This document shows positions 54,682 to 64,000 of a DNA stretch of 64,000 nucleotides, in pieces. Both the position numbers and the translations under genes were made by a program. Position 1 is the stretch's first letter; every line of letters begins with the position of its first letter. Source of the stretch: Nostoc sp. FACHB-973 (GTDB taxonomy: Bacteria; Cyanobacteriota; Cyanobacteriia; Cyanobacteriales; Nostocaceae); contig NZ_JACJSJ010000025.1 in assembly GCF_014698115.1 (NCBI RefSeq), positions 1 to 64,000 of the forward strand, given 5' to 3'. The notes under the pieces are model-generated. The model saw only the letters and a list, made by a program, of their open reading frames with translations. It searched no databases and was not told the DNA's origin.

Positions 54682-56205
54682 ATGATATTTAAAGATTTTT
54701 TTACATTGCCTTTATTTAAAGAAGATAGAAGAGGAGAGAGATATATTTTTTGGCAAGTAGACCAAAAATCACAAAATTATATAGTTCGTCTAGTTTCTGA
54801 ACAACCAGATTTAAGTAAACCGCAATTAGCGAAAATTCTTTTACATAATCTAGAAAATTATCCTGACGATCAATTAAATAGAAGGGTATGGATAGCTTTT
54901 TTAGCAAAATTCAGTTATAAAGCTGCTTTTAAAATTAGAACAAACATCCTCAAAGTATCCAGCAGAACTTATTTAGATTATGATTCCTTGTTTAATGAAT
55001 TGTTTCAGATTGCTTTGAGCATTTCTTTATCACCAGAAAAATGCCTATACATTTTTTTTCAAAAAGATGATGAATATGACAATTTAGCATTAAATATTTG
55101 GTATTACAAATTTGAAAAATATCTCAGCAAAAGAATGGAGGGATTACTCTGCGATCGCTGGAGAGAAATTGAAGGATTTAGAACATTCCAACGGAGTGAC
55201 TTGGGGTTAGCTGCTAGGGCAACTAAAACACGAGTTATAACAGTCTTAAAACGTCTTGGTTTTAATGAAGTTACTATTTCGCAGTATATTTTAGCATGGC
55301 AATGTTTTAGAGAAGCTAATGATGCAAAAATTATCAATATTAGCTCACCGCAGCCTCAAGCATTTGAGGAAATTTGCCGTCGTTATCACCAGTTTTCTCA
55401 TAAATTACCAAATTTATCTCCCAACCAAATAGTAGATGGCACAGTTATTCAGCAATGGTTACAAGAAATTGGTAGAGCCATTCGTAATTATGTTGATTTT
55501 GCTCAAATTTCCTTGGATGAACCAATTTCTCAAGATTCGGAAACATTAACATGGGTTGATTTAATACCAGATGAAAACTCGATTATCCAGAGGGATGCCA
55601 TATCTCGCAATGAAATTGAAGATTATGTCAAGCAATTAAGAGAATTTATCTATACAAAAATCGAACTTCTCAAACCTAAAGAACAAATAATTCCGCTTTT
55701 TATACATGGATTAGCTTTATCACAAGAAAAAATAGGTATTGAAATTAGTGCTAATCAGTCTACTGTTGGTCGTCGATACAAAAAAATATTGATGGATTTG
55801 TTAACTCAATTAGGGATATGGGCACACGAGCATCTACAGGTAGATATAAATTCGGAAAAACTCAGTGAACTAAAAGCTGAACTGCAAGAATACTTAGATG
55901 TGTTTTATCAAAATTTAATCTATAGTTTTTTGGGTGATGCTATCCAATTGCTGGAATCTCATACAAGAGACATTATGCGACTATTTTGGTTGGAAAAAAT
56001 AAAGATGAATAAAATTGCAGAGCTATTAAATTTTCCAGTATTAGAAATTGAGCGTCAACTTTTATCATCTCATCAATCACTACAATTAAATGTAGTCGAA
56101 CGGATTGAAGCTAGAATCGATATGTTTTTAAACCCTCAAGGAGTAGTCTGGAATCAAGTCGATGATTTAATAGATGAGTGGCTGAAAATCGCTGATTTCA
56201 CTTAG
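54682..56205 (+). CDS. Sigma-70-like factor
   Basis: A 507-residue protein with sigma-70-family character: a central ISLDEPISQDSETLTWVDLIPDE segment, a helical region, and a C-terminal-type helix-turn-helix (ALSQEKIGIEISANQSTVGRRYKKI) matching region 4. The N-terminal 250 residues are helical and unlike housekeeping sigma region 2; the C-terminal 130 residues are an extension ending in another HTH-like repeat (KIAELLNFPVLEIERQLL). It precedes DUF1822 and CHAT-CHASE2 genes. A transcription-factor role for the locus is plausible, but the family call is moderate. ATG at 54682. Confidence 0.7.
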   Translation: MIFKDFFTLPLFKEDRRGERYIFWQVDQKSQNYIVRLVSEQPDLSKPQLAKILLHNLENYPDDQLNRRVWIAFLAKFSYKAAFKIRTNILKVSSRTYLDYDSLFNELFQIALSISLSPEKCLYIFFQKDDEYDNLALNIWYYKFEKYLSKRMEGLLCDRWREIEGFRTFQRSDLGLAARATKTRVITVLKRLGFNEVTISQYILAWQCFREANDAKIINISSPQPQAFEEICRRYHQFSHKLPNLSPNQIVDGTVIQQWLQEIGRAIRNYVDFAQISLDEPISQDSETLTWVDLIPDENSIIQRDAISRNEIEDYVKQLREFIYTKIELLKPKEQIIPLFIHGLALSQEKIGIEISANQSTVGRRYKKILMDLLTQLGIWAHEHLQVDINSEKLSELKAELQEYLDVFYQNLIYSFLGDAIQLLESHTRDIMRLFWLEKIKMNKIAELLNFPVLEIERQLLSSHQSLQLNVVERIEARIDMFLNPQGVVWNQVDDLIDEWLKIADFT

Positions 56206-56231
56206 AAGAATTAAAAAACAGGAACAGTATA

Positions 56232-57458
56232 ATGAATAGCAATTTGCAAGAACTAAAAACTCTTATTTCCGAGGAACTGTGGTTAGAGTGTCTAGAAACA
56301 GAACATAGAGAAGCAGAAGCATTCAGACAATTACAAAGCAATGAAACTGCTCGTAATAATGCTTATATAAATAATCTTTGTCTAAATGCTTTTTTACGGT
56401 GGTTAAAAGAAAATTGGGAGTTAGAATCTACTTGTCTAGTTTCCAGCACAACGGATTTAACAAGTATCTGGGAAGTAGTAAATGGAACAGCAATATCTAT
56501 TGGTCAAACTCGACTAGTGCTAATTCCTAATGATGCAGTTGATACAGAAGAATTTTCTGTGCCGCAAGAATGGGTTGATATTCCTAATTGGGCAGCTAAT
56601 TATTATTTGGCAGTGCAGGTAGACTTAGAACAAAATTGGTTGCGATTTTGGGGTTATACGAGTCATAAAACACTTAAAGAAAAAGGTGTATATGACCCTA
56701 TTTATCGTACATATTCTGTTAATGGAGATGAGTTAATTTCCGATTTAGATATTATTTTCGTAGCTAGAGAAATATGCAATGAAGAACAAGCAGCTATCGA
56801 CCCTTTGCCCTCATTATCTGAGCAAATAGCAGAATCTCTGATAGCTAAGTTAAGTCAGCCATCTCTTTATTCTCCACGTTTAGATATCAAATTTGAACAG
56901 TGGGGGGCATTATTAGCAAATGATGAGTGGCGAAAAAACCTATATATTATGCGACAAGAACAAAAAGTAATGGCCACAGCACAAACAAAGATTTTGGTAA
57001 ATCTCAATCAATGGTTAAAGAATAACTTTACTGAATCGATGCAGGCTGGATGGCATTCTGTGACAGAATTTTTAGCACCAGAACGACAGTTAGCTGTTGT
57101 TAGAAATAATGCACAATCTCATAGCGTTGAACAAGCCAAGTTGTTAAATTTGCAGATACAGCTAAAAGAGCAAGCTGTTATTCTTTTGGTGGCGCTAACT
57201 CCAGAAGCTGATGGTAGAGTTGGGGTTTTGGTACAGGTTCATCCCTACGGAAGTGAAAAACAATTACCTGCTTTTTTGACTTTGGCTTTACTCTCAGACT
57301 CATCACAACAGCTTCAGTCAGTAATATCTAGAGAACGAGACAACTATGTTCAATTACCATATTTTCGCTGTCAGAAAGGTACTAATTTTTTCATTAAAAT
57401 TGCCATTGGTGATGTCGGTGTGATGGAAGAGTTTGCTATCAATAATGATGTTGATTAA
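56232..57458 (+). CDS. DUF1822 family protein
   Basis: A 408-residue cyanobacterial DUF1822 protein: helical N-terminus (AEAFRQLQSNETARNNAYINNLCLNAFLRWL), then a mixed domain with IPNWAANYYLAVQVDLEQNWLRFWGYTSHKTL, and a Ser/Leu-rich middle (SLSEQIAESLIAKLS) leading to a second beta-rich half. Function unknown. It follows the sigma-like gene by 26 bp and almost always accompanies CHAT/CHASE2 genes in cyanobacteria, which suggests that the three work together. Confidence 0.85.
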   Translation: MNSNLQELKTLISEELWLECLETEHREAEAFRQLQSNETARNNAYINNLCLNAFLRWLKENWELESTCLVSSTTDLTSIWEVVNGTAISIGQTRLVLIPNDAVDTEEFSVPQEWVDIPNWAANYYLAVQVDLEQNWLRFWGYTSHKTLKEKGVYDPIYRTYSVNGDELISDLDIIFVAREICNEEQAAIDPLPSLSEQIAESLIAKLSQPSLYSPRLDIKFEQWGALLANDEWRKNLYIMRQEQKVMATAQTKILVNLNQWLKNNFTESMQAGWHSVTEFLAPERQLAVVRNNAQSHSVEQAKLLNLQIQLKEQAVILLVALTPEADGRVGVLVQVHPYGSEKQLPAFLTLALLSDSSQQLQSVISRERDNYVQLPYFRCQKGTNFFIKIAIGDVGVMEEFAINNDVD

Positions 57459-57459
57459 T

Positions 57460-57560
57460 TGGGAGTGGGGAGTGGGGAGTGGGGAGTGGGGGAGATGAGG
57501 GGGATGAGGGGGATGAGGAAGCAGGGGACAAGTTGCAGCAAGTCTTCGCCTCTGCCTCTT
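57460..57560. repeat. Short tandem repeat (GGGGAGT / GGGGGATGA units)
   Basis: Begins directly after the DUF1822 stop; same heptamer family as 3536-3715 and 15289-15350. Confidence 0.8.
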
Positions 57561-57588
57561 CCCTACTCCCTATTTTCAAGGCAAAAGT

Positions 57589-57735
57589 CTAGGGCGTGTC
57601 CTCAAAGTCTTAGATCCCCCCAACCCCCCTTAAAAAGGGGGGCAGAGAGTCTCTTAAAGTCCCCCTTTTTAAGGGGGATTTAGGGGGATCTAAAAAGTTA
57701 GGAGGCTAAACGAGCAGTTTGAAAACACGCCCTAG
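57589..57735. repeat. MITE-like element with a nested 80-bp palindrome
   Basis: Outer terminal inverted repeats ctagggcgtgt (57589) and acacgccctag (to 57735). Inside lies a long imperfect palindrome (57612-57691; AGATCCCCC...GGGGGATCT, with TTAAAAAGGGGG / CCCCCTTTTTAA in the middle). No frame. It sits between DUF1822 and the CHAT gene. 57736-57948 is AT-rich and probably holds the CHAT promoter. Confidence 0.7.
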
Positions 57736-57948
57736 TGGTTATGAAGTAATTTACATAAAACTTTAGGTAATTTCTCTTGATTCTTCATAAAAATGTTGTC
57801 CAAAAAGCCGTATAAATACTTTTATACTTCAAAAGTATCTCACAGAAGAATAAAGGTTATAAACTAAGTGGAAAAACTTATACTTGTTTTCCTATTATAA
57901 ATATTTAATCTATGTGTGAGTAGATATTAGCTGCATAGTTAAGTAGCA

Positions 57949-60336
57949 ATGAGTAAGCGCGTTGTCTTAAATTTTGGTAGAGGTAGTTTTGAGACGGGAT
58001 TTCCTTCAGTGACAGCTGAATTGTGGGAAACTAATGGAGTGCGATCGCAACAATTAATTGGCAGCTTACCTTCAGCACCAGAAATCATTACCTGCTACCG
58101 AGAATGGAAACACTTATACAACGCTCTGGCACAACGTTTAAGGCTGAGTTTGTCAATTGAAATTGAAAGTGCCAGTTTGACAAACGTTTCCCAAGATGAT
58201 TTACACGGTTTATGTCAACGCTTACAAGTAGAAATTAACTATTGGCTAAATGCAGAAACTTTCCGCAAAATCGATCAAAAACTGCGGACATGGTTGAGTC
58301 ATACAGAAGAAGTATGGGTTGTTATTGAAACAAGTGATGACTTCTTATGGCGCTTACCTTGGCATTTGTGGGAGTTTGTGAAGGATTATCCGCAATCGGA
58401 AGTAGTTTTGAGTTTGTTGGAGTCGAAGCAGGTAGCTTCTACAGCTCAAACTGCTGCTAATCAAGTGCGTGTTCTGGCTATTTTGGGAGATAGTCGGGGA
58501 ATTGATATTAGTACAGACAAAAATTTATTAAAAAGTCTACCAGGTATAGTACCCACGTTCTTGTTGGAACCCGATCGCCAAGCGATTAATGATGCATTAT
58601 GGCAGCAAACTTGGGATATCCTCTTTTTTGCTGGACATAGTTCCAGTCAAGCAAAAGATGGCAAAGCGAAGATTTCCATTAATCAAAACCAAGAAAATCA
58701 TAGTTTGACTATTAATCAGTTAGAGTATGCCCTATCAAAAGCAATTGAGCAGGGTTTACAATTAGCGATTTTCAACTCTTGTGATGGGTTGGGATTAGCA
58801 AAGCAACTAGTTAAGTTAAACATTCCTCAAATTATTGTGATGCGCGAGGATGTGCCAAATGCAGTGGCACAAGAATTCCTCAAATATTTTTTGGAAGAAT
58901 TGGCGCGGGGTGAATCTTTAGCGATGGCGGTAAGACGCGCTAGAGAAAGACTACAAGGATTGGAAAATGAGCATCCCTGCGCTAGTTGGTTACCAGTGAT
59001 TTGTCAGAATTCTCCAAGTGAATTATCTATTTGGCAAAAGCGCCCAGATGCAAAGCAGCCAGTCCAGAAACATCACCCTGCAAAACCAACTCAAAACCGC
59101 AAGCATATTTTAATAGTCATGATGCTGGTAAGTTTCATTGTCAGCAGCTTGGTTATGGGAGTGCGCTATTTGGGATGGTTGCAATCTTCAGAGTTATATG
59201 CATTCGATCGCTTCATGCAAACGCGATCGCAATTATTCCCAGAACAACCAGATAACCGTCTTTTAATTATCACCATCGATGAGCCGGATATCCAGTATCA
59301 AGAAAACGAAAAAATGCATCTGCGTTGGTCGCTATCCGACGAAGCACTGGCTGAACTTTTGCAAAAATTAGATGCCTATCAACCAAGAGCGATCGGCTTA
59401 GATCTTTATCGTGATGTACCTCTTAATTCCCAATATCCCGATTTAGCAACTCGTTTTCAGAAAGACGATCGCCTAATTACTCTCTGCAAAAGTGGAACTA
59501 CAGGTGATGACGGTGATACTTATGGAAGTGTACCACCACCCAAAGTACCAAACGAACGAATTAGTTTTAGTGATGTTGTTGCAGATGAAGATGATGTGAT
59601 TCGTCGCCACCTTTTAAGTATGACCCCACTAACAACATCTTTGTGTGTAGCTGAAGATGCCTTTAGCTTCAAATTGGCACTTCATTATCTGGATAAAAAA
59701 GAGCCACAATATCAAATTACCGCAGATGGAGATTTACAAATTCGGGATGTGATATTTCCCCAATTAAAAGAACATAGCAGTGGTTATCAAAATGTGGATA
59801 CTGGTGGTTATCAACTGTTGCTAAATTATCGTTCGCTGGCATCTGTTGATAATATTGCCCAGCAAATTTCCCTCACAGATATTTTGAGCGATCGCATCCG
59901 CCCTGAGCAGATTAATTCACTCAAAGATAGGCTGATTTTGATTGGCCTTTCAGCACAAAATAAGAATAATGATTTATGGAAAACTCCATTTAGTGATTCT
60001 GCACGACCCTTAACCAAAAAAATACCAGGTGTTTTTATCCAAGCACAGATGGTCAGTCAAGTTATTAGTGCAGTTTTAGACGAAAGACCTTTATTGTGGT
60101 GGTGGTCTAGTTGGATAGAATTACTCTGGCTATGGCTCTGGTCATTTTTAGGAGCAATTTTTGCCATTTACAAATTTAAACTCATCCAGAGAATTCTCGC
60201 AACTTCTATCGAATTATTCAGTTTATGGAGCATCTGCTTAGCCGTCTTTATTCAGGGAGGATGGATACCATTTATTCCTGCTATTTTGGCATTTTTGACT
60301 ACTCAGTTAATTTTTGTTTATCGATTAAAAAAATAA
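57949..60336 (+). CDS. CHAT (caspase-like) protease fused to CHASE2 sensor
   Basis: 795 residues. The N-terminal half has a CHAT peptidase domain (about 130-360) with the catalytic dyad His230 (LFFAGHSSS) and Cys278 (IFNSCDGLG). A transmembrane helix (about 386-405) follows, then an extracytoplasmic CHASE2 domain (about 406-690; FDRFMQTRSQLFPEQPDNRLLI-type start, DLYRDVPL, and FSDVVADEDDVIRRH), and three C-terminal transmembrane helices (about 705-790). The layout suggests a receptor whose external ligand controls a cytoplasmic caspase-like protease. It precedes DUF928 by 9 bp. The substrate protease target is unknown; the sigma-like protein is a candidate by position. Confidence 0.9.
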   Translation: MSKRVVLNFGRGSFETGFPSVTAELWETNGVRSQQLIGSLPSAPEIITCYREWKHLYNALAQRLRLSLSIEIESASLTNVSQDDLHGLCQRLQVEINYWLNAETFRKIDQKLRTWLSHTEEVWVVIETSDDFLWRLPWHLWEFVKDYPQSEVVLSLLESKQVASTAQTAANQVRVLAILGDSRGIDISTDKNLLKSLPGIVPTFLLEPDRQAINDALWQQTWDILFFAGHSSSQAKDGKAKISINQNQENHSLTINQLEYALSKAIEQGLQLAIFNSCDGLGLAKQLVKLNIPQIIVMREDVPNAVAQEFLKYFLEELARGESLAMAVRRARERLQGLENEHPCASWLPVICQNSPSELSIWQKRPDAKQPVQKHHPAKPTQNRKHILIVMMLVSFIVSSLVMGVRYLGWLQSSELYAFDRFMQTRSQLFPEQPDNRLLIITIDEPDIQYQENEKMHLRWSLSDEALAELLQKLDAYQPRAIGLDLYRDVPLNSQYPDLATRFQKDDRLITLCKSGTTGDDGDTYGSVPPPKVPNERISFSDVVADEDDVIRRHLLSMTPLTTSLCVAEDAFSFKLALHYLDKKEPQYQITADGDLQIRDVIFPQLKEHSSGYQNVDTGGYQLLLNYRSLASVDNIAQQISLTDILSDRIRPEQINSLKDRLILIGLSAQNKNNDLWKTPFSDSARPLTKKIPGVFIQAQMVSQVISAVLDERPLLWWWSSWIELLWLWLWSFLGAIFAIYKFKLIQRILATSIELFSLWSICLAVFIQGGWIPFIPAILAFLTTQLIFVYRLKK

Positions 60337-60345
60337 TTATAACCT

Positions 60346-61131
60346 ATGAAAAAGAGTAATTTTTTGAGAAAAATCAACATAATATTTTGCTTAAATTTGT
60401 TATTTATTTCTTTAATAATCTCGCCCAAAGTAGCACAATCAGAGAATGTGACACTTTTTAAAAAAGTCATTAATAACAAACCCTTCCAGACTTTTCAGAA
60501 GCGGAAATTAGGCAGCGGCGCACCCACTGGACGGCGACGGGGAGGTGCAGGACGCGCTCCTAAATGTCCCAGAGAACTAAATAATATTACAGCGTTAGTA
60601 CCTGCATTATCAGAAGTAGCAATTAAGGATTCTAAATCTACCTTAGAAGCAACAGTGTCAGAATATCCAACCTTTTGGGTTTATGTACCTGAACTACCTA
60701 GCAATGCCCGTTTTGCAGAATTTGTGTTACAGGATATAGATAATAAAAAGAATATCTACAGCAAAAATTTTCTCCTTTCCGATCAAGCTGGAATTATCAG
60801 TATAAATTTACCTAATGCACCTGAATATTCATTAAAAATAGGTACAAAATACCGTTGGTTTTTTACAGTTTATTGTAATGAGGAACATACTAGATCCGAG
60901 GAATATTTTTTTGTAGATTCATACATAGAGCGTGTGGCAATAAATTATAATTTTCAACCAAATAATTACCTTGCTTATGCTGAACATAATATCTGGTATG
61001 ACACTCTAACTCAGCTAGCTCAACTCTACCGCGATCGCCCCAAAGATCCAACTATCAATCGTGACTGGCAGGACTTATTAAAATCTATTAATTTGCCAGA
61101 TATTTATAATATAGATTTTATTGAAAATTGA
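60346..61131 (+). CDS. DUF928 secreted protein
   Basis: A 261-residue cyanobacterial DUF928 protein. Signal peptide (LLFISLIISPKVAQSE), then the conserved APTGRRRGGAGRAPKCP block (about 60-76), followed by a beta-rich domain with two more Cys-bearing strands (YRWFFTVYCNEE). The C-terminal helices (LTQLAQLYRDRPKDPTINRDW) are conserved in the family. Function unknown; the gene is consistently near CHAT/CHASE2 and haemagglutinin-type genes. It is 9 bp after the CHAT gene and 86 bp before the haemagglutinin gene, so it is in one operon. Confidence 0.88.
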   Translation: MKKSNFLRKINIIFCLNLLFISLIISPKVAQSENVTLFKKVINNKPFQTFQKRKLGSGAPTGRRRGGAGRAPKCPRELNNITALVPALSEVAIKDSKSTLEATVSEYPTFWVYVPELPSNARFAEFVLQDIDNKKNIYSKNFLLSDQAGIISINLPNAPEYSLKIGTKYRWFFTVYCNEEHTRSEEYFFVDSYIERVAINYNFQPNNYLAYAEHNIWYDTLTQLAQLYRDRPKDPTINRDWQDLLKSINLPDIYNIDFIEN

Positions 61132-61217
61132 AAATTTAAGTCAACTATAACGTGAATATCTCAATTTTTCAACACCCAAGTGTATTGATTTAAAACCCTT
61201 ATTTTTGGGATAAAAAA

Positions 61218-64000
61218 ATGATTTTTTTCTTAATTAAAACTTCTGTAAAATTTAGTATTTTAATATTAACTTTGATAGCTCTAAAAAATAGCGATCGCGC
61301 TATTGCCCAAGTCATTCCAGACAACACCCTTGGGACTAACGTCGAATCTGTAAATCCCCAAATCGATCGAGTTACAGGTGGTTCCCAACGTGGTACAAAC
61401 CTGTTTCATAGCTTCTCAGAATTTAACGTTGGTGAGGGTAGAGGTGTTTATTTCCAGAATCCCAATGGTATAAATAACATTCTGACTCGCGTCACAGGTA
61501 GCAACACCTCGCAAATTTTTGGTACTCTTGGTGTACTTGGCAAAGCCAACTTATTTTTGCTGAATCCTAACGGTATTATCTTTGGTGAAAATGCTCGTTT
61601 AGATATTAGTGGTTCTTTTTTCGCCAGCACAGCTAAAAGTTTAGTATTTGAGAATGGCTTAGAGTTCAATACCACTAAAAAAGAAGCACCACCTTTACTG
61701 ACTATAAACATTCGTCCTGGTTTGCAGACTGCTACAAATGGCAACATTACTAATGCAGGAAACTTAACCGTAAACACAGGAGAAAACCTCACATTATTTG
61801 GTAACACAGTCACCAGCACTGGAACAATAACTGCACCGGGTGGGAGAGTAGAAATATTTGGCGATCGCATTGGTTTATTAGACAATGCCAAAATAGACGT
61901 TTCTGCTGTCGGTGGCGGGGGTACAGTGTTGATTGGAGGAGATTTTCAAGGACAAGGTGCAGTTACCAACGCCACTCAGACTTTTATTGGTAAAAATGTC
62001 AGCATTAATGCCGATGCGATCGATCGCGGGAATGGCGGTAGAGTTATTGTTTGGAGCGATGGTAGTACCAAATTTTATGGTACGGTTAGCGATCGTGGTG
62101 GTGTAAATTCTGGGAATGGCGGCTTTGTCGAAATTTCTGGCAAGCAATCTTTAGAATACAACGGTTTAGTAGACACCAGTGCTACCAACGGAAATATAGG
62201 AACTTTATTACTAGATCCGACAAATATCGAAATTGTGGATGCTGGTGGAGAAACTTTCGATTTAAGTGATGCTGATGCCTTTAGTGATGCCGATATTGGC
62301 GGTGATGGTAACACTAAAGTATTGGCGAATGCTTTTAATTTTGCCTTAGCTAATATCACCCTCCAAGCCACAGAAAATATCACATTTTCCGCACCAGTGA
62401 TTACTTTAGTTCCTGGTGTAGGACTAACAGCCGAAGCTGGTAAGAATATTTTTGTGAATAATCTAATTATCAGCAATGGTGGTCAAATTCAGTTAAACGC
62501 TGAGAAAGGTGATATAGAAATTAACTCTAATGTCGTTTCTTCGTCAGGTAATATAGCAATTTATACTAAAAATTTCACCATAAATCAAGGAACTCTTGCC
62601 ACTCAAAATATTAATTCTCCTACCGTTGGCAATATCAAAATTAATGCTTCAGAGAATATTAATATTATTGGTGTAAAAAGTAATTTAATTAGCATCAGTT
62701 CTGGTTCTGCTACAGGAAGTAATGTAGAAATTGAAACAGGAACAATCAATATTCTAAATGGAGGATTTATTGGGCTTCAAACTATAAATCAAGAAACAGC
62801 AGGTAATCTTATAATTAATGCCAGAAATTCTATTAATGTTATTGGTAAAGATGGTACTCGTGCTTCTACCATAAGTACCCAAAATACAGGAACAAAAAAT
62901 GGAGGTAACCTTTCCATATTTACAGAAAAATTATTAGTACAAGATGCTGGTATCATTCTTACATTAGGCAATCAGGCTAAAGCTGGTAATTTGTCTATTC
63001 AAGCTAGGGAATCTATAGATGTAATCAATAAAGCAGGTATCTCTTCACTTGCAATTCAGCTTAATGGAGCAGCAGGAGACGTTTCAATTGATACAAAAAC
63101 ACTGAATTTGCAGAATCAATCTTTAGTGACTTCTAGCTCTGTTGGTTCTCAAAATCCTAGTGGTAAAGTCACAGTCCGCGCTCAAGAATCTGTGATTATA
63201 GACAATTTTAGTCAATTAGCAAGCACCTCTATTGGTTCGGGAAACGCAGGTGAATTAAATCTATTTACGGGAACATTAACAATTAGCAATAAAGGTGGTG
63301 TCGCTTCCCAAACTGTAGGCACAGCCAGTGCAGAAAATCTGAATATATATGCTGATAATTCTGTCAATTTAATTAATGGTGGAATTATATCTACATCTAG
63401 TTTTGGTACTGGTAGTGCTGGTAACCTTTACATTGAAACTAAAAATGTGAATATTTTAGATGGAAATAGCTCAATATCTACTACTAGTAGTGATGCTGCA
63501 ACCATATATCAAAGTTTACAAAACGATCCAGAATCCGAGGTTGCAAAACTAATATCATTATTACCTTTAGATGGTCTTCAGTTTTTCTTTGACAGTCTCA
63601 ACGCAGTTAATCAACAAAATGAGACTCAAGGTAACGCTGGTAATTTGACCATACGCGCCACAGAATCAGTCAATATAGCGAATACAGGCGGAATATCTAC
63701 AGCTGGTGCAGGGAAAGCTTCTGGAGGTACACTTTTTATAGACACTCGCCAGCTAAATCTCGAAAATCAAGGCAACATATTTACTAATATCCTGGGTTCT
63801 GGAAATGCAGGATTTTTACATATCCGCGCTACAGATGCATTAGCAGCCAGTGGTAACAGTAAGATTTATACCGTAGCCGAACGAGATAGTACAGGTAACG
63901 CCGGCGGAATACTGCTACAAACGAATCGCCTATCAATTACAGATAGGGCAGATGTATCATCTGCAACTCTTGGACAAGGGCGAGGCGGCGATATTCAAGT
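61218..64000 (+). CDS. Filamentous-haemagglutinin-type (TPS domain) secreted protein, 3' end outside window
   Basis: At least 927 residues; the frame starts at ATG 61218 and runs unbroken to the window end. A signal peptide ends near SDRAIAQ. A two-partner-secretion domain follows (VIPDNTLGTNVESVN; GTNLFHSFSEFNVGEGRGVYF; the NPNGI box in NPNGIIFGENARLDISGSF). A long region of repeated right-handed beta-helix turns carries Asn/Gly/Ser/Thr-rich rungs (GNAGNLTI, GSGNAGEL). It should be exported by a TpsB/FhaC-type pore and act as a surface adhesin or matrix protein. The partner pore is not in the window. It is the last visible gene of the CHAT locus. Confidence 0.92.
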   Translation, partial: MIFFLIKTSVKFSILILTLIALKNSDRAIAQVIPDNTLGTNVESVNPQIDRVTGGSQRGTNLFHSFSEFNVGEGRGVYFQNPNGINNILTRVTGSNTSQIFGTLGVLGKANLFLLNPNGIIFGENARLDISGSFFASTAKSLVFENGLEFNTTKKEAPPLLTINIRPGLQTATNGNITNAGNLTVNTGENLTLFGNTVTSTGTITAPGGRVEIFGDRIGLLDNAKIDVSAVGGGGTVLIGGDFQGQGAVTNATQTFIGKNVSINADAIDRGNGGRVIVWSDGSTKFYGTVSDRGGVNSGNGGFVEISGKQSLEYNGLVDTSATNGNIGTLLLDPTNIEIVDAGGETFDLSDADAFSDADIGGDGNTKVLANAFNFALANITLQATENITFSAPVITLVPGVGLTAEAGKNIFVNNLIISNGGQIQLNAEKGDIEINSNVVSSSGNIAIYTKNFTINQGTLATQNINSPTVGNIKINASENINIIGVKSNLISISSGSATGSNVEIETGTINILNGGFIGLQTINQETAGNLIINARNSINVIGKDGTRASTISTQNTGTKNGGNLSIFTEKLLVQDAGIILTLGNQAKAGNLSIQARESIDVINKAGISSLAIQLNGAAGDVSIDTKTLNLQNQSLVTSSSVGSQNPSGKVTVRAQESVIIDNFSQLASTSIGSGNAGELNLFTGTLTISNKGGVASQTVGTASAENLNIYADNSVNLINGGIISTSSFGTGSAGNLYIETKNVNILDGNSSISTTSSDAATIYQSLQNDPESEVAKLISLLPLDGLQFFFDSLNAVNQQNETQGNAGNLTIRATESVNIANTGGISTAGAGKASGGTLFIDTRQLNLENQGNIFTNILGSGNAGFLHIRATDALAASGNSKIYTVAERDSTGNAGGILLQTNRLSITDRADVSSATLGQGRGGDIQ

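Noticed and set aside
57459..57683. 74-residue plus-strand frame after DUF1822
   Set aside because: It is translated tandem repeat and MITE sequence, not a gene.
61448..62971. Several minus-strand frames of 60-147 residues
   Set aside because: They are antisense shadows of the haemagglutinin-type gene, whose Asn/Gly/Thr-rich repeats leave reverse frames open.

Overview
The window comes from a cyanobacterial chromosome, most likely a filamentous Nostoc/Anabaena-type organism; I cannot name the species. The evidence is: many GCGATCGC (HIP1-like) octamers; tandem heptanucleotide repeats (ACTCCCC, TTCTGAA, TGACAAA and TTTTAGA types); a phylloquinone gene cluster (menA, menC, menE and a DHNA-CoA thioesterase); an SLH-domain porin; DUF1822, DUF928 and CHAT-CHASE2 proteins; IS200/IS605 elements; and generally AT-leaning coding sequence. 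It is a mosaic of core metabolism and accessory modules. There is no rRNA operon, prophage or CRISPR array.

Layout. 1-5100: aldehyde dehydrogenase (minus), subtilisin-like protease, proA. 5560-9490: menA, menC-menE (overlapping) and a convergent thioesterase, forming a vitamin K1 cluster. menC and menE each carry an in-frame insertion made of short tandem repeats. 9590-11380: an IS605-type element with divergent tnpA and tnpB. 11430-12115: a VapC-like PIN toxin with its antitoxin. 12154-17702: a multi-GAF histidine kinase and a NarL-type response regulator, separated by an unusual SDR gene and a 272-bp tandem duplication carrying tRNA-like genes. 18089-25458: a DsbA-like protein, SDR, NicO metal transporter, DUF1400 hydrolase, two ABM-domain proteins and an SLH porin. 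25581-30213: a gene with an in-frame stop, a small RHH-like protein, and a three-gene operon coding for a small protein, a PIN-nuclease/winged-helix protein and an AAA ATPase. This operon is a strong candidate for an undescribed (perhaps defence) system. 30361-36380: tRNAs Ser, Tyr and Thr, a metallophosphoesterase, nadA, a Rieske remnant, arfB, a cyanobacterial-type glutamate-cysteine ligase and trmL. 36381-39465: a long structured leader and a LysM/M23 envelope endopeptidase. 39556-40967: a stand-alone tnpB element abutting an FAD monooxygenase. 42541-43334: two small unknown genes. 43606-49364: a three-subunit molybdenum hydroxylase (PaoABC/Xdh type) whose operon is split by about 2 kb holding a PhyH-like dioxygenase. 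49404-51026: small unknown genes. 51300-54082: glcE-glcF glycolate dehydrogenase subunits (minus). 54682-64000: a sigma-70-like factor, DUF1822, CHAT-CHASE2 protease/sensor, DUF928 and a secreted haemagglutinin-type (two-partner-secretion) protein that runs off the end.

Working together. The men cluster supplies photosystem I quinone. The kinase and regulator look like one two-component pair. GlcE/GlcF act in photorespiratory glycolate oxidation. The final five genes look like a signalling-to-surface-adhesin module in which a caspase-like CHAT domain is joined to an extracytoplasmic CHASE2 sensor.

The repeats matter for gene ends as well as for spacers. They supply in-frame protein segments, C-terminal tails and one start codon. 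All function calls come from reading motifs by eye; no database search was run.
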